A stretch of 64,000 nucleotides of DNA from Nocardioides jiangxiensis (GTDB lineage Bacteria; Actinomycetota; Actinomycetes; Propionibacteriales; Nocardioidaceae): assembly GCF_030580915.1 (NCBI RefSeq), contig NZ_JAUQTA010000001.1, forward strand, positions 1,302,001-1,366,000, in the 5' to 3' direction. Below the pieces are notes generated by a model. The model made no database searches, was not told the origin of the DNA, and worked only from the letters and a program-made list of their open reading frames with translations. The position numbers and the translations under genes are program-made. Shown one piece after another: positions 1-7,737 of this stretch (the first letter of the stretch is position 1; the number at the start of each line of letters is the position of its first letter).

Positions 1-1
1 G

Positions 2-826
2 GCGACGGAGGCGGTGCTCGACGAGCTCGACACCGAGCTGCTGGCGGACGACGGGCTGGTCGCCCTCTCCGGCCGCTTCCTCTTCGGCATCGACAACGGC
101 ACCGGCGACGTGCTGGCGCTCGCGCCCGACGTCGCGGTGGTGCTGGAGTCCGCCGACGTCGCGCGTCTGGCGGTCGCGGGCACGCCGACCGCGGTGACCG
201 CACCCGTCGACCTGGCCGCCGACCTGCTGATCGGCGCTGCGCACCGCTTCCTGGGGCTGCGCGCCTCCCACGCACCCAACGCCTGGCGGGCGAAGGAGCT
301 GCCCGCGGAGGCGCTGGCGGAGCTGGCGCCCGGCCGGCCCGGGCCGGTGCTCTCCTCCGCGAACCGGCCAGTGAGCACGGGTCCGGGCCATGAGGTGGTG
401 CTTGCTGCTCGGTCCACGGGGCCCCGGCTGGGCACCACCGAGGGCGCGATCGTGGCGGGAGTGCCGCTCGGCAGCGCGCCGGCGGAGGCGTGGCTGGCGA
501 TCGCGGGGCTCGCCGGGCAGATCCGGTTCACGCCGTGGCGCTCGGTCGTCCTGGTCGACCCCGCGCCGGGGGCCGAGGCGGTGCTCGCGACGCACGGGTT
601 CCTGCTCGACGGCGCCGACCCGCTCGCCCTCGTCACCTCCTGCATCGGCCAGCCCGGCTGCGCCAAGGCACTCGCCGACGTACGCGCCGACGCGCCGACA
701 CTCGCCGCAGCCCACCCCGGCGTACGACTCCACCTGTCCGGGTGCGACCGCCGCTGCGGGCACCCGACCACTCCCCATCTCTCCGCCGTCGCTGACGGCA
801 CCAGCTACACCCTGGAGCAGCACTGA
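2..826 (+). CDS. cobG: Precorrin-3B synthase CobG, C-terminal part (5' truncated by window edge)
   Basis: This is the C-terminal part of the CobG monooxygenase, which contracts the ring of precorrin-3A in aerobic cobalamin synthesis using siroheme-family iron-sulfur chemistry. The reading frame is open to the left edge, so about 275 codons are visible of a protein usually near 360-400 residues. The C-terminal quarter carries C-x5-C (SCIGQPGC) followed about 45 residues later by C-x3-C (GCDRRC), the 4Fe-4S/siroheme pattern of the nitrite/sulfite reductase family. The stop overlaps the cobH start (TGATG), so the two are co-transcribed and probably translationally coupled. A general sulfite/nitrite reductase is the alternative, but the position directly before cobH and cobIJ favours CobG. 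Confidence 0.85.
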   Translation, partial: ATEAVLDELDTELLADDGLVALSGRFLFGIDNGTGDVLALAPDVAVVLESADVARLAVAGTPTAVTAPVDLAADLLIGAAHRFLGLRASHAPNAWRAKELPAEALAELAPGRPGPVLSSANRPVSTGPGHEVVLAARSTGPRLGTTEGAIVAGVPLGSAPAEAWLAIAGLAGQIRFTPWRSVVLVDPAPGAEAVLATHGFLLDGADPLALVTSCIGQPGCAKALADVRADAPTLAAAHPGVRLHLSGCDRRCGHPTTPHLSAVADGTSYTLEQH

Positions 827-1458
827 TGCAGTACGAGAAGGACGGCAACGCGATCTACGAGGAGTCGTTCGCGATGATCCGTCGCGAGTCCGACCTGGCC
901 CGGTTCGACGAGCTCACCGAGCCGGTCGTCGTCCGGATGATCCACTCCTGCGGCCAGACCGACCTGCCTGCCGACGTCGCCCACACGCCCGGCTTCGCGC
1001 GCGCGGCCCGCGAGGCGCTGAAGGCCGGTGCGCCGATCATCACCGACGCCAACATGGTCGCGTACGGCGTCACCCGCGCCCGGCTGCCGAAGGACAACGA
1101 GGTCATCTGCCTCATCCGCGACGAGCGCGTCGCCCCTCTGGCGAAGGAGCTGGGCACGACCCGCTCCGCCGCGGCGTTCGAGCTGCTCCGCGACCGGCTC
1201 GAGGGCTCGGTCGTCGCGATCGGCAATGCCCCCACCGCGCTCTTCCACCTGCTCGAGATGATCGAGGCGGGTGGCCCGAAGCCTGCGGCGATCCTCGGCA
1301 TCCCGGTCGGCTTCGTCGGCGCCGTCGAGTCGAAGCAGGCGCTCGCCGACTCCGACCTCGGCCTGGAGTGGCTCGTCGTGCACGGGCGCCGCGGCGGTTC
1401 GGCCATCACCGCGGGCGCGCTCAACGCGCTCGCCTCGGACGTGGAGATCATCCGATGA
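826..1458 (+). CDS. cobH: Precorrin-8X methylmutase CobH
   Basis: This 210-residue protein matches the full length of precorrin-8X methylmutase, which moves the methyl group from C11 to C12 to give hydrogenobyrinate. The N-terminal block has the conserved histidine region MIHSCGQTD (His40 is the expected proton-transfer residue), followed by TDANMVAYGVTR and the C-terminal GIPVGFVGAVESK block typical of CobH/CbiC. The ATG overlaps the cobG stop and the TGA overlaps the next ATG (ATGA), so cobG-cobH-cobIJ form one operon. The methyl-shift step is shared by the aerobic and anaerobic pathways, so CobH alone does not settle which route is used. Confidence 0.95.
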   Translation: MQYEKDGNAIYEESFAMIRRESDLARFDELTEPVVVRMIHSCGQTDLPADVAHTPGFARAAREALKAGAPIITDANMVAYGVTRARLPKDNEVICLIRDERVAPLAKELGTTRSAAAFELLRDRLEGSVVAIGNAPTALFHLLEMIEAGGPKPAAILGIPVGFVGAVESKQALADSDLGLEWLVVHGRRGGSAITAGALNALASDVEIIR

Positions 1459-2984
1459 CTGGAAACCTGTACGGCGTCGGCCTCGGCACCGGCGACCCGA
1501 AGCTCATGACGCTCCGCGCCGTCGAGGTGATCGGCCTCGCCGACGTCATCGCCTACCACTCGGCGAGGCACGGACGCTCCAACGCGCGGCGCATCGCCGA
1601 GCAGTGGATCCGCGAGGACCACATCGAGGAGCACCTGGTCTACCCGCTCACCACCGAGACCACCGACCATCCCGGTGGCTACCGCGGCGCGATCGAGGAG
1701 TTCTACGAGGAGGCCGCAGCCCGGCTCGCCGCGCACCTCGACGCCGGCCGCTCGGTGGCGATCCTCTCCGAGGGTGACCCGCTGATCTACTCGTCGTACC
1801 AGCACATGCACAAGCGCCTGGCGCACCGCTACCCGACGGAGACGGTGCCGGGCGTCTCCTCGATCCAGGCGAGCGTCGCTGCCCTCGGCGTCCCGCTGAC
1901 CGAGGACCGCGAGGTGCTCACCGTCCTGCCGGGCACGCTGCCCGAGGAGGAGCTCGCCGCACGCATCGCGTCGACCGACTCCGCCGTGATCCTGAAGATG
2001 GGCCGCACCTTCCCTGCGATCCGCGCCGCGCTCCAGACCGCCGGCCGGCTCGACGACGCCTGGTACGTCGAGCGCGCGACGATGCCCGAGCAGCGCGTCG
2101 AGCCGCTGGCCGACGTCGACCCGTCGACGGTCCCCTACTTCTCGATGGCCGTGCTGCCGTCGAAGGTCGCCGGTCTCGCCGTCGAGGAGTACCTCCCGAC
2201 CCGGTCCGGTCAGTCGTTCGCGGAGAAGCCGGCGAAGCCGGGGCGCGTGACGGTGATCGGCACCGGGCCCGCCGGTCCGCTCTGGCTGACCCCGGAGGTC
2301 AAGGGCGCGCTGGCCGTGGCCGACGACCTCGTCGGCTACACGACGTACATCAAGCGGGTGCCCGAGCGTGCCGGCCAGGTCCGCCACCTCTCCGACAACA
2401 AGGTCGAGTCCGAGCGCGCCGAGTTCGCGCTCGACCTCGCGGCGCGCGGACGCAACGTCGTCGTGGTCTCCTCCGGCGACCCCGGCGTCTTCGCGATGGC
2501 GACCGCGGTGCTCGAGGTGGCCTGCGAGGAGCAGTACTCCGGCATCGAGGTGAAGGTCATGCCGGGCATGACCGCGGCGCACGCCGCCGCCTCCCGCGTC
2601 GGGGCGCCGCTGGGCCACGACTACGCGACGATCTCGCTCTCCGACCGCCTCAAGCCGTGGGACGTCATCGCGCGCCGCATCCGGATGGCCGCGGAGGCCG
2701 ACCTGGTGCTCGCGATCTACAACCCCGCCTCGAAGGAACGCCGCCAGCAGGTCGTCGACCTCAAGCAGCTGCTGCTGGAGATCCGCAAGCCGGAGACGCC
2801 GGTCGTGCTCGCACGCGACATCGGCGGCCCGACCGAGGTCGTCCGCATCGTCGAGCTCGGCGGCATGGACCCCGACGTCATCGACATGCGGACGCTGATC
2901 CTCGTGGGCTCGAGCCAGACGCAGAAGGTCGACCGGGCCACCGGCGAGACCGTCGTCTGGACGCCGCGCCGCTACCCGGACTGA
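1455..2984 (+). CDS. cobIJ: Fused precorrin-2 C20-methyltransferase / precorrin-3B C17-methyltransferase
   Basis: The product is 509 residues and contains two SAM-dependent tetrapyrrole methylases. The first half (about 1-245) starts YGVGLGTGDPKLMTLRA and has the GDPLIYSSYQ block of CobI. The second half begins near residue 262 with VTVIGTGPAGPLWLTPE and has SSGDPGVFAMA and the MPGMTAAHAAASRVGAPLGHD region of CobJ. It therefore methylates C20 of precorrin-2 and C17 of precorrin-3B, the steps on either side of CobG. CobI-CobJ fusions are common in actinobacteria. The ATG at 1455 overlaps the cobH stop (ATGA). A much longer upstream extension of this frame exists but lies inside cobG and cobH and is not used. 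Confidence 0.95.
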   Translation: MTGNLYGVGLGTGDPKLMTLRAVEVIGLADVIAYHSARHGRSNARRIAEQWIREDHIEEHLVYPLTTETTDHPGGYRGAIEEFYEEAAARLAAHLDAGRSVAILSEGDPLIYSSYQHMHKRLAHRYPTETVPGVSSIQASVAALGVPLTEDREVLTVLPGTLPEEELAARIASTDSAVILKMGRTFPAIRAALQTAGRLDDAWYVERATMPEQRVEPLADVDPSTVPYFSMAVLPSKVAGLAVEEYLPTRSGQSFAEKPAKPGRVTVIGTGPAGPLWLTPEVKGALAVADDLVGYTTYIKRVPERAGQVRHLSDNKVESERAEFALDLAARGRNVVVVSSGDPGVFAMATAVLEVACEEQYSGIEVKVMPGMTAAHAAASRVGAPLGHDYATISLSDRLKPWDVIARRIRMAAEADLVLAIYNPASKERRQQVVDLKQLLLEIRKPETPVVLARDIGGPTEVVRIVELGGMDPDVIDMRTLILVGSSQTQKVDRATGETVVWTPRRYPD

Positions 2985-3024
2985 GCGCCTGGGCCCTGCG
3001 GGGTCGGCGCCAGCTTGGATCGGC

Positions 3025-3738
3025 TCAGCCGGCGAGCTCGTGCATGACCTGCTCGACCGTCTCCACGACGGCCGCACCCTCGGGCACGCCCGGACGCGCC
3101 ACGACGATCACGCTCAGGCCGAGCTGCGCGGCCGCCTCGAGCTTCGCCGCGGTCGCCGCTCCACCGGAGTCCTTCGTGACCAGCGTGTCGGCGCCGTGGC
3201 GCTGGATCAGCTCGATCTCGTCCTCGAGGGAGAACGGACCCCGCTCGAGCAGCAGGACGTGGTGGGGCGGCAGCACCGACGGCGGGTCGATCGCACGGAT
3301 CACGAACTTCGCGTCGACGTGGACGAACGCCGCCACCTGCTGCCGTCCGATGGTCAGGAAGACCGTGGACCCCGGCTCGATCGCCTCCGCCGCCGCGTGG
3401 ACGTCGGGGACCACGGCGTACTCCGGGAGCAGGGGGAAGCCGGGACGCCGCAGCAGGAGGTGCCGCGTGCCGGTCTGCGTCGCGGCCGCGTGGGCGTTGG
3501 CGGAGATGTGCTCGGCGAACGGGTGAGTGGCATCGACGAGGGCGTCGACCTTCTCCTCGAGGAGGTACGCCGCGAGGCCGTCCGGGCCACCGAAGCCACC
3601 GACACGGACGTCACCGTCGGGGAGCTCGGGGCTGCTGACGCGCCCCGCCAGGGAGCTCACCACCTCGTGGCCGCTCTCCGCGAGCCGCGTGGCGAGCTCG
3701 CGGGCCTCCGACGTACCGCCCAGCAGCAGGATCCTCAC
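3025..3738 (-). CDS. cobK: Precorrin-6A reductase CobK
   Basis: This is a 237-residue NADPH-dependent reductase of the corrin macrocycle. The N-terminus RILLLGGTSEARELA is the characteristic CobK/CbiJ nucleotide-binding start, and VDATHPFAEHISANA is the conserved substrate-site block. I place the start at the GTG at 3738 rather than the GTG at 3756. The former gives the usual N-terminus and sits exactly 7 bases after a TAGGGT -10-like element, mirroring the cbiD start. The gene is convergent with cobIJ and divergent from cbiD, with 36 bases between the two start codons. With the longer start the protein would gain six residues (MTRVAS). Confidence 0.92.
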   Translation of the reverse strand: MRILLLGGTSEARELATRLAESGHEVVSSLAGRVSSPELPDGDVRVGGFGGPDGLAAYLLEEKVDALVDATHPFAEHISANAHAAATQTGTRHLLLRRPGFPLLPEYAVVPDVHAAAEAIEPGSTVFLTIGRQQVAAFVHVDAKFVIRAIDPPSVLPPHHVLLLERGPFSLEDEIELIQRHGADTLVTKDSGGAATAAKLEAAAQLGLSVIVVARPGVPEGAAVVETVEQVMHELAG

Positions 3739-3778
3739 GCTCGCCACCCTAGTCACCTCGTTAGGCTGGCGAGCGTGA
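3735..3778. promoter_or_regulatory. Mirror-image divergent promoter/start region of cobK and cbiD
   Basis: A perfect 12-base inverted repeat (TCACGCTCGCCA at 3735-3746 and TGGCGAGCGTGA at 3767-3778) contains the GTG start codon of each divergent gene. Inside it, CCTA (3748-3751) and TAGG (3762-3765) share the same centre. On each strand this gives TAGG-G/C-T, then 7 bases, then GTG. That is the arrangement of a leaderless promoter with a TAnnnT -10 box. What is seen is the symmetry. Leaderless transcription from both strands is inferred. Confidence 0.7.
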
Positions 3779-4899
3779 CGAGCGAGCAGGCAGGCGAGGC
3801 AACGCCCAGCGGGCGCCCCGCGCAGCTCGAGCGCACCGGCCTGCGCCCGGGGTGGACGACCGGCGCCTGCGCCACCGCGGCGACCACGGCGGCGTACACC
3901 GCGCTGCTGACGGGTGAGTTCCCGGACCCGGTGACGATCACGCTGCCGACGGCGTCACCGGCGTTCGCCGTGGCGGTGGAGTCGCTGGACGACGGTGTGG
4001 CGATGGCCGGCATCGTCAAGGACGCCGGCGACGACCCCGACGTCACGCACCTCGCGCTGGTCCGCTCGACCGTCCGCCGCGGCGCCCCCGGCACCGGCGT
4101 CACGTTCGTCGCCGGTCCCGGCGTGGGAACGGTGACCAAGCCCGGCCTGCCACTCGCGGTCGGAGAGCCCGCGATCAACCCGATGCCGCGAAAGTTCATC
4201 ACCGAGCACGTGGCCGCGCTGGCCAGCGCGCACGGTGACCCCGGCGACCTCGTGGTCGAGATCTCCATCGACCACGGCGAGGAGCTCGCCCGCAAGACCT
4301 GGAACCCGCGCCTGGGCATCCTCGGCGGCCTGTCCGTGCTCGGCACGACGGGCATCGTCGTGCCCTACTCCTGCTCGGCGTGGATCGACTCGATCCGCCG
4401 CGGCATCGACGTCGCCCGGGCAGCGGGGCACACCCATGTCGCGGGCTGCACGGGGTCCACATCCGAGCGGGTCGCCGTCGAGGCCTACGGGCTGCCCGAG
4501 GACGCCCTGCTCGACATGGGTGACTTCGCCGGCGCGGTGCTGAAGTACCTCCGCCGGCATCCCGTGCCCCGGCTGACCATCGTGGGCGGCTTCGCCAAGC
4601 TCTCCAAGCTCGCGGCCGGCCACCTCGACCTGCACTCCGGGCGGTCCCAGGTCTCGCTGTCGCACCTGACCTCGATCGCCGCAGATGCCGGCTTCACCCT
4701 CGACCTCGACGACTGCAACACCGGCCTGGAGGCGCTCCAGCGCGCGCAGGCCGTCGGCATACCGCTCGGGGACCTGGTGGCGGCGCGGGCCGCTCGCGAG
4801 GCGCTGGAGGTGCTGCGCGAGGCACCGGTCGCCGTCGACGTGGTCTGCATCGACCGCGCCGGCACGATCGTCGGTCGTTGCGAGCCGCTCAGTCGCTGA
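3775..4899 (+). CDS. cbiD: Cobalt-precorrin-5B (C1)-methyltransferase CbiD
   Basis: The 374-residue product has the CbiD hallmark near the N-terminus, LRPGWTTGACATAATTAAYTALLTG, and the later FITEHVAALA and VGGFAKLSKLAAGHLDLHSG blocks. CbiD methylates C1 of cobalt-precorrin-5B in the anaerobic route and is also found in actinobacteria that lack CobF. The start is GTG at 3775, seven bases after TAGGCT, with no Shine-Dalgarno sequence, which fits a leaderless message. It is divergent from cobK. Its co-occurrence with CobG, an oxygen-dependent enzyme, is the notable point. No cobF-like gene is visible in the window. Confidence 0.93.
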   Translation: MTSEQAGEATPSGRPAQLERTGLRPGWTTGACATAATTAAYTALLTGEFPDPVTITLPTASPAFAVAVESLDDGVAMAGIVKDAGDDPDVTHLALVRSTVRRGAPGTGVTFVAGPGVGTVTKPGLPLAVGEPAINPMPRKFITEHVAALASAHGDPGDLVVEISIDHGEELARKTWNPRLGILGGLSVLGTTGIVVPYSCSAWIDSIRRGIDVARAAGHTHVAGCTGSTSERVAVEAYGLPEDALLDMGDFAGAVLKYLRRHPVPRLTIVGGFAKLSKLAAGHLDLHSGRSQVSLSHLTSIAADAGFTLDLDDCNTGLEALQRAQAVGIPLGDLVAARAAREALEVLREAPVAVDVVCIDRAGTIVGRCEPLSR

Positions 4900-4919
4900 G
4901 CCGCGGTCCGGACCCGGGC

Positions 4920-5279
4920 CTACGTGAGCCAGACGGCGAGCGCCGAGAGGCCGTTGAGGAGCAGGAAGGTGCCCGCGACGGCGAGCGCCACGACCATCGG
5001 GGTCCGTCCGCGAGGGTCCCCCAGGCGGAGGGCGCGGCGCCCGAGGAGCGTCGCGGCGACCGCCGGCAGGGCGAACACGAGCAGGGCGGGAATCGCGGCA
5101 GCGGCCACGGCCCACACGGGTGCCTGCTCCCCGCCTGCGCCGGCTTGCCCCAGCGCGGCGAAAATGCCCTCGCCGACGACGAAGGCCAGGACGAAGCACG
5201 GCACGAACCCGGTCAGTGACCACCACGCCCGGTGGGTGGCCCTCGTCGCGGCGTCTCCGGCTGTGGGGGTGTTGGTCAT
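4920..5279 (-). CDS. Small membrane protein of unknown function
   Basis: I do not recognise this 119-residue protein. It has three likely membrane helices: SLTGFVPCFVLAFVVGEGIF, VWAVAAAAIPALLVFALPAVAATLL and MVVALAVAGTFLLLNGLSALAVWLT. A short basic and acidic stretch (GRRALRLGDPRGRTP) lies between helices two and three. The N-terminal 20 residues are polar. It is convergent with cbiD (20 bases between stops) and divergent from another small membrane gene. Sitting inside a cobalamin cluster it could be transport-related, but nothing in the sequence shows this. Codon use matches the neighbours. Confidence 0.6.
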   Translation of the reverse strand: MTNTPTAGDAATRATHRAWWSLTGFVPCFVLAFVVGEGIFAALGQAGAGGEQAPVWAVAAAAIPALLVFALPAVAATLLGRRALRLGDPRGRTPMVVALAVAGTFLLLNGLSALAVWLT

Positions 5280-5430
5280 GCGGCAGCCCTCCTCGGTCCG
5301 CCTCCATCGTCCCGCGGCGGCCGCGGCCGCGACACGGTCGAAGGGCCGGGACCCGCCGCACCCGAGGGCGCACCTCCCACGGGACCTCGTGCCCTACCGT
5401 GGCGCACCCGTGGCGAGGGATGGTCGGGAC

Positions 5431-5772
5431 GTGAGGACCCTCCAGACGCTCCCCGGCTGGATCCACCCCGGCACCGCCGGCCCCCAGTCACTCCGCACGG
5501 CGCACTACGCGTGGGGCACCCTGCTCGCCGCGGCGGCCCTGTTCGGGGCCGCGTGGACGGTCGGCGGCGAGGACGCGGTCTCCGACAACTGGGTCGGCAT
5601 GACCGTCATGCTGCTCTTCCTCCTGGGACTCATCGGCTCCACCGCTGCGCTGGCGATGGCGACCTACGCCGGCCTGCACGGCGAGCCGTGGCGCCGGGTG
5701 TGGCCCGCCCTGGCCACCCTGCCAGCGGTGCTGGTCACGGTCGTCCTGCTCGAGCTGCTGGTCTTCGAGTAG
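5431..5772 (+). CDS. Small membrane protein of unknown function
   Basis: The protein is about 113 residues and unrecognised. It has three hydrophobic segments: AWGTLLAAAALFGAAWTV, WVGMTVMLLFLLGLIGSTAALAMATYAG and VWPALATLPAVLVTVVLLELLVF. The N-terminus is polar (RTLQTLPGWIHPG). The start is uncertain. GTG at 5431 follows a GAGGGA about 10 bases upstream. An in-frame GTG at 5410 lies 9 bases after TACCGT and would add seven residues. It converges with cobM (13 bases between stops). The 130-150 bases separating it from the divergent neighbour hold GC-rich sequence in which I see no cobalamin riboswitch. Confidence 0.55.
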   Translation: MRTLQTLPGWIHPGTAGPQSLRTAHYAWGTLLAAAALFGAAWTVGGEDAVSDNWVGMTVMLLFLLGLIGSTAALAMATYAGLHGEPWRRVWPALATLPAVLVTVVLLELLVFE

Positions 5773-5785
5773 GACGTCACCGGCA

Positions 5786-6535
5786 TCAGCCGATCGAGCG
5801 GTCCCGGTCGCAGCTGTAGAGGTGGGAGTCGCGGAAACCTGCGGCAGCCAGGGACCGGCCGACCATGATCACGGCCGACCGCTTCAGGCCCGCGTCCTTC
5901 ACCTGCTGGGCGATGTCGCCCAGCGTGCCGCGCAGGATCAGCTGCTCCGGCTGGGAGGCCTGGAAGACGACGGCAGCGGGGCAGTCGAGGCCGTAGTTGG
6001 GCTCGAGCTCCGCGACCACGTCGTCGACCAGGTGCGTGGCGAGGTGGAGCACGATCAGCGCCCCCGCGGAGCCGAGGTTCTTGAGCGTCTCCCGCGGCGG
6101 CATCTTGCTGGCCTGGCGGGAGAGCCGCGTCAGCACCACCGACTGGTTGACCTCGGGGACCGTGAGCTCCAGGCCGAGCGCGGCGGAGGCCGCCGCGTAG
6201 GCCGGCACACCCGGGCAGAGGTCGTAGTCGATGCCGAGCGCCTCGAGGCGCCGCGCCTGCTCGGCGACGGCCGAGTAGAGCGACAGGTCCCCCGAGTGCA
6301 GCCGTACGACGTCGTGCCCGGCCTGCTCGGCGGCGGCGTACTCCGCGACGATCTCCTCGAGGTCGAGGTGCTGGGTGTCGACCCGCTTCGCGTCCGCCGG
6401 CACCTCGGCGAGGAGCTCGTCGGGCACCAGCGCGCCGGCATACATGACGACCTTCGCCGCCTGCAGCAGACGCAGTCCGCGCACGGTGATCAGGTCGGGG
6501 GCGCCCGGTCCGGCACCGACGAAGTGAACGGTCAC
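5786..6535 (-). CDS. cobM: Precorrin-4 C11-methyltransferase CobM
   Basis: This 249-residue SAM-dependent tetrapyrrole methylase starts VHFVGAGPGAPDLITVRGLRLLQ, the family glycine-rich start. It carries RLHSGDLSLYSAVAEQ and the CPGVPAYAAASAALGLELTVPEVNQSVVLTR block specific to CobM/CbiF. It methylates C11 of precorrin-4. The GTG start at 6535 overlaps the cobL stop (GTGA), and it is the last gene of the cobD-cobQ-cobL-cobM operon. Length and motifs are complete and nothing is unusual. Confidence 0.95.
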   Translation of the reverse strand: MTVHFVGAGPGAPDLITVRGLRLLQAAKVVMYAGALVPDELLAEVPADAKRVDTQHLDLEEIVAEYAAAEQAGHDVVRLHSGDLSLYSAVAEQARRLEALGIDYDLCPGVPAYAAASAALGLELTVPEVNQSVVLTRLSRQASKMPPRETLKNLGSAGALIVLHLATHLVDDVVAELEPNYGLDCPAAVVFQASQPEQLILRGTLGDIAQQVKDAGLKRSAVIMVGRSLAAAGFRDSHLYSCDRDRSIG

Positions 6536-7737
6536 TGCTTCTCCACACTCCACTGCACGACCGTCATGGCCGCGCGCCATCCGGTGAACCCGCCGACGGC
6601 AGTCGTGCGGGCCACGTCGATCTTGACCAGCTCGCCGCCGTGCTCCTTCTGGAGCCGCATGACGAGCGCCTGGGACTCGAGGGTGACCGCGTTGGTGACG
6701 AACCGGCCGCCCCGGGGCAGAGCCGACCAGCAGGCGTCGAAGACGCCCGCTGCGGTCAGGCCGCCCCCGACGAAGACGACGTCGGGCGTCGGCAGCTCCG
6801 CGAGCACCTCGGGCGCCGCACCCTCCACGACCTGCAGCCGCGGGACGCCGAGGACCGCCGCGTTGCGCACGATCCGCCCGATCCGCTCGGGGTCGCGCTC
6901 GACGCAGAGCGCCCGGGTGGTGGGGTGGGCACGGAGCCACTCGATGGCGATCGAGCCGGAGCCGCCCCCGACGTCCCAGAGCAGCTCGCCCGGCCGCGGC
7001 GCGAGGGCCGCCAGGGTCAGCGCGCGCACGTGGCGCTTGGTCAGCTGTCCGTCGGTCTCGAAGAGCTCGTCGGGCAGGCCCGGGGTCTCCTGCACGCCGC
7101 GGGGGCCGGCGAACTCCACCGCACTGATGCTGACGCTGTCCGGGAGCTGCCCTGACCAGTAGTCGGCCTGGTCGGCGAAGCCCCTCAGGCTGCGCTCGCG
7201 ACCCCCGAGGTCCGCGAGCACGGTGATCCTCGAACCACCGAAGCCGTGCGCGGTGAGGAACGCCGCCAGCGCCGCCGGCGTCGAGGCGTCGCGGTTGAGG
7301 ACCAGGACCTGCGCACCGTCCCCGGCGTGGCGCATCACGGCGCCCAGCGGTCCGGTCAGGGTCGAGACGACAGGGGTCGTCTCGACGGGCCATCCCATGC
7401 GGGCGCAGGCGAGGCTGACCGAGCCGGGATGGCTGATGACCTTCACGGCGGGCGCACCGAGCTCCTCGACGAGGGTCCGGCCGATGCCGTGGTGCATCGG
7501 GTCGCCGCTGGCGAGGACGACGAGGCCTCGCTCGCGGTGCTCGTCGGCGAGCGGGCGCACGGCGGGCCTCAGCGGCACGGGCCAAGTGATCCGCTCCGCG
7601 GTCACGGTGTCCGGGAGGAGGTCGAGCTGGCGCTGGCCGCCCACGACCACGCCGGCCGCGTCGACCGCCTCCCGCGCGGCGCCGGTGAGTCCGGCGTACC
7701 CGTCGGCGCCGATGCCGACCACGACCACGCGGTTCAC
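6532..7737 (-). CDS. cobL: Precorrin-6Y C5,15-methyltransferase (decarboxylating) CobL
   Basis: The 401-residue product is a full-length two-domain CobL. The N-terminal tetrapyrrole methylase domain (about 1-215, VVVVGIGADGYAGLTGAA and VVLASGDPMHHGIGRTL) is followed by a Rossmann methyltransferase domain. The latter's SAM-binding segment LLWDVGGGSGSIAIEW lies near residue 255, and it has the VFVGGG block of CbiT. It methylates C5 and C15 and decarboxylates the acetate side chain of precorrin-6B. The GTG at 7737 overlaps the cobQ stop as GTGA. The same junction type recurs between all four genes of this operon, supporting this start. Confidence 0.94.
   Translation of the reverse strand: MNRVVVVGIGADGYAGLTGAAREAVDAAGVVVGGQRQLDLLPDTVTAERITWPVPLRPAVRPLADEHRERGLVVLASGDPMHHGIGRTLVEELGAPAVKVISHPGSVSLACARMGWPVETTPVVSTLTGPLGAVMRHAGDGAQVLVLNRDASTPAALAAFLTAHGFGGSRITVLADLGGRERSLRGFADQADYWSGQLPDSVSISAVEFAGPRGVQETPGLPDELFETDGQLTKRHVRALTLAALAPRPGELLWDVGGGSGSIAIEWLRAHPTTRALCVERDPERIGRIVRNAAVLGVPRLQVVEGAAPEVLAELPTPDVVFVGGGLTAAGVFDACWSALPRGGRFVTNAVTLESQALVMRLQKEHGGELVKIDVARTTAVGGFTGWRAAMTVVQWSVEKQ

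Noticed and set aside
855..3077. A 740-codon minus-strand frame across cobH and cobIJ
   Set aside because: It is compositionally a shadow. The plus strand carries complete CobH and CobIJ motifs and ATGA-coupled starts.
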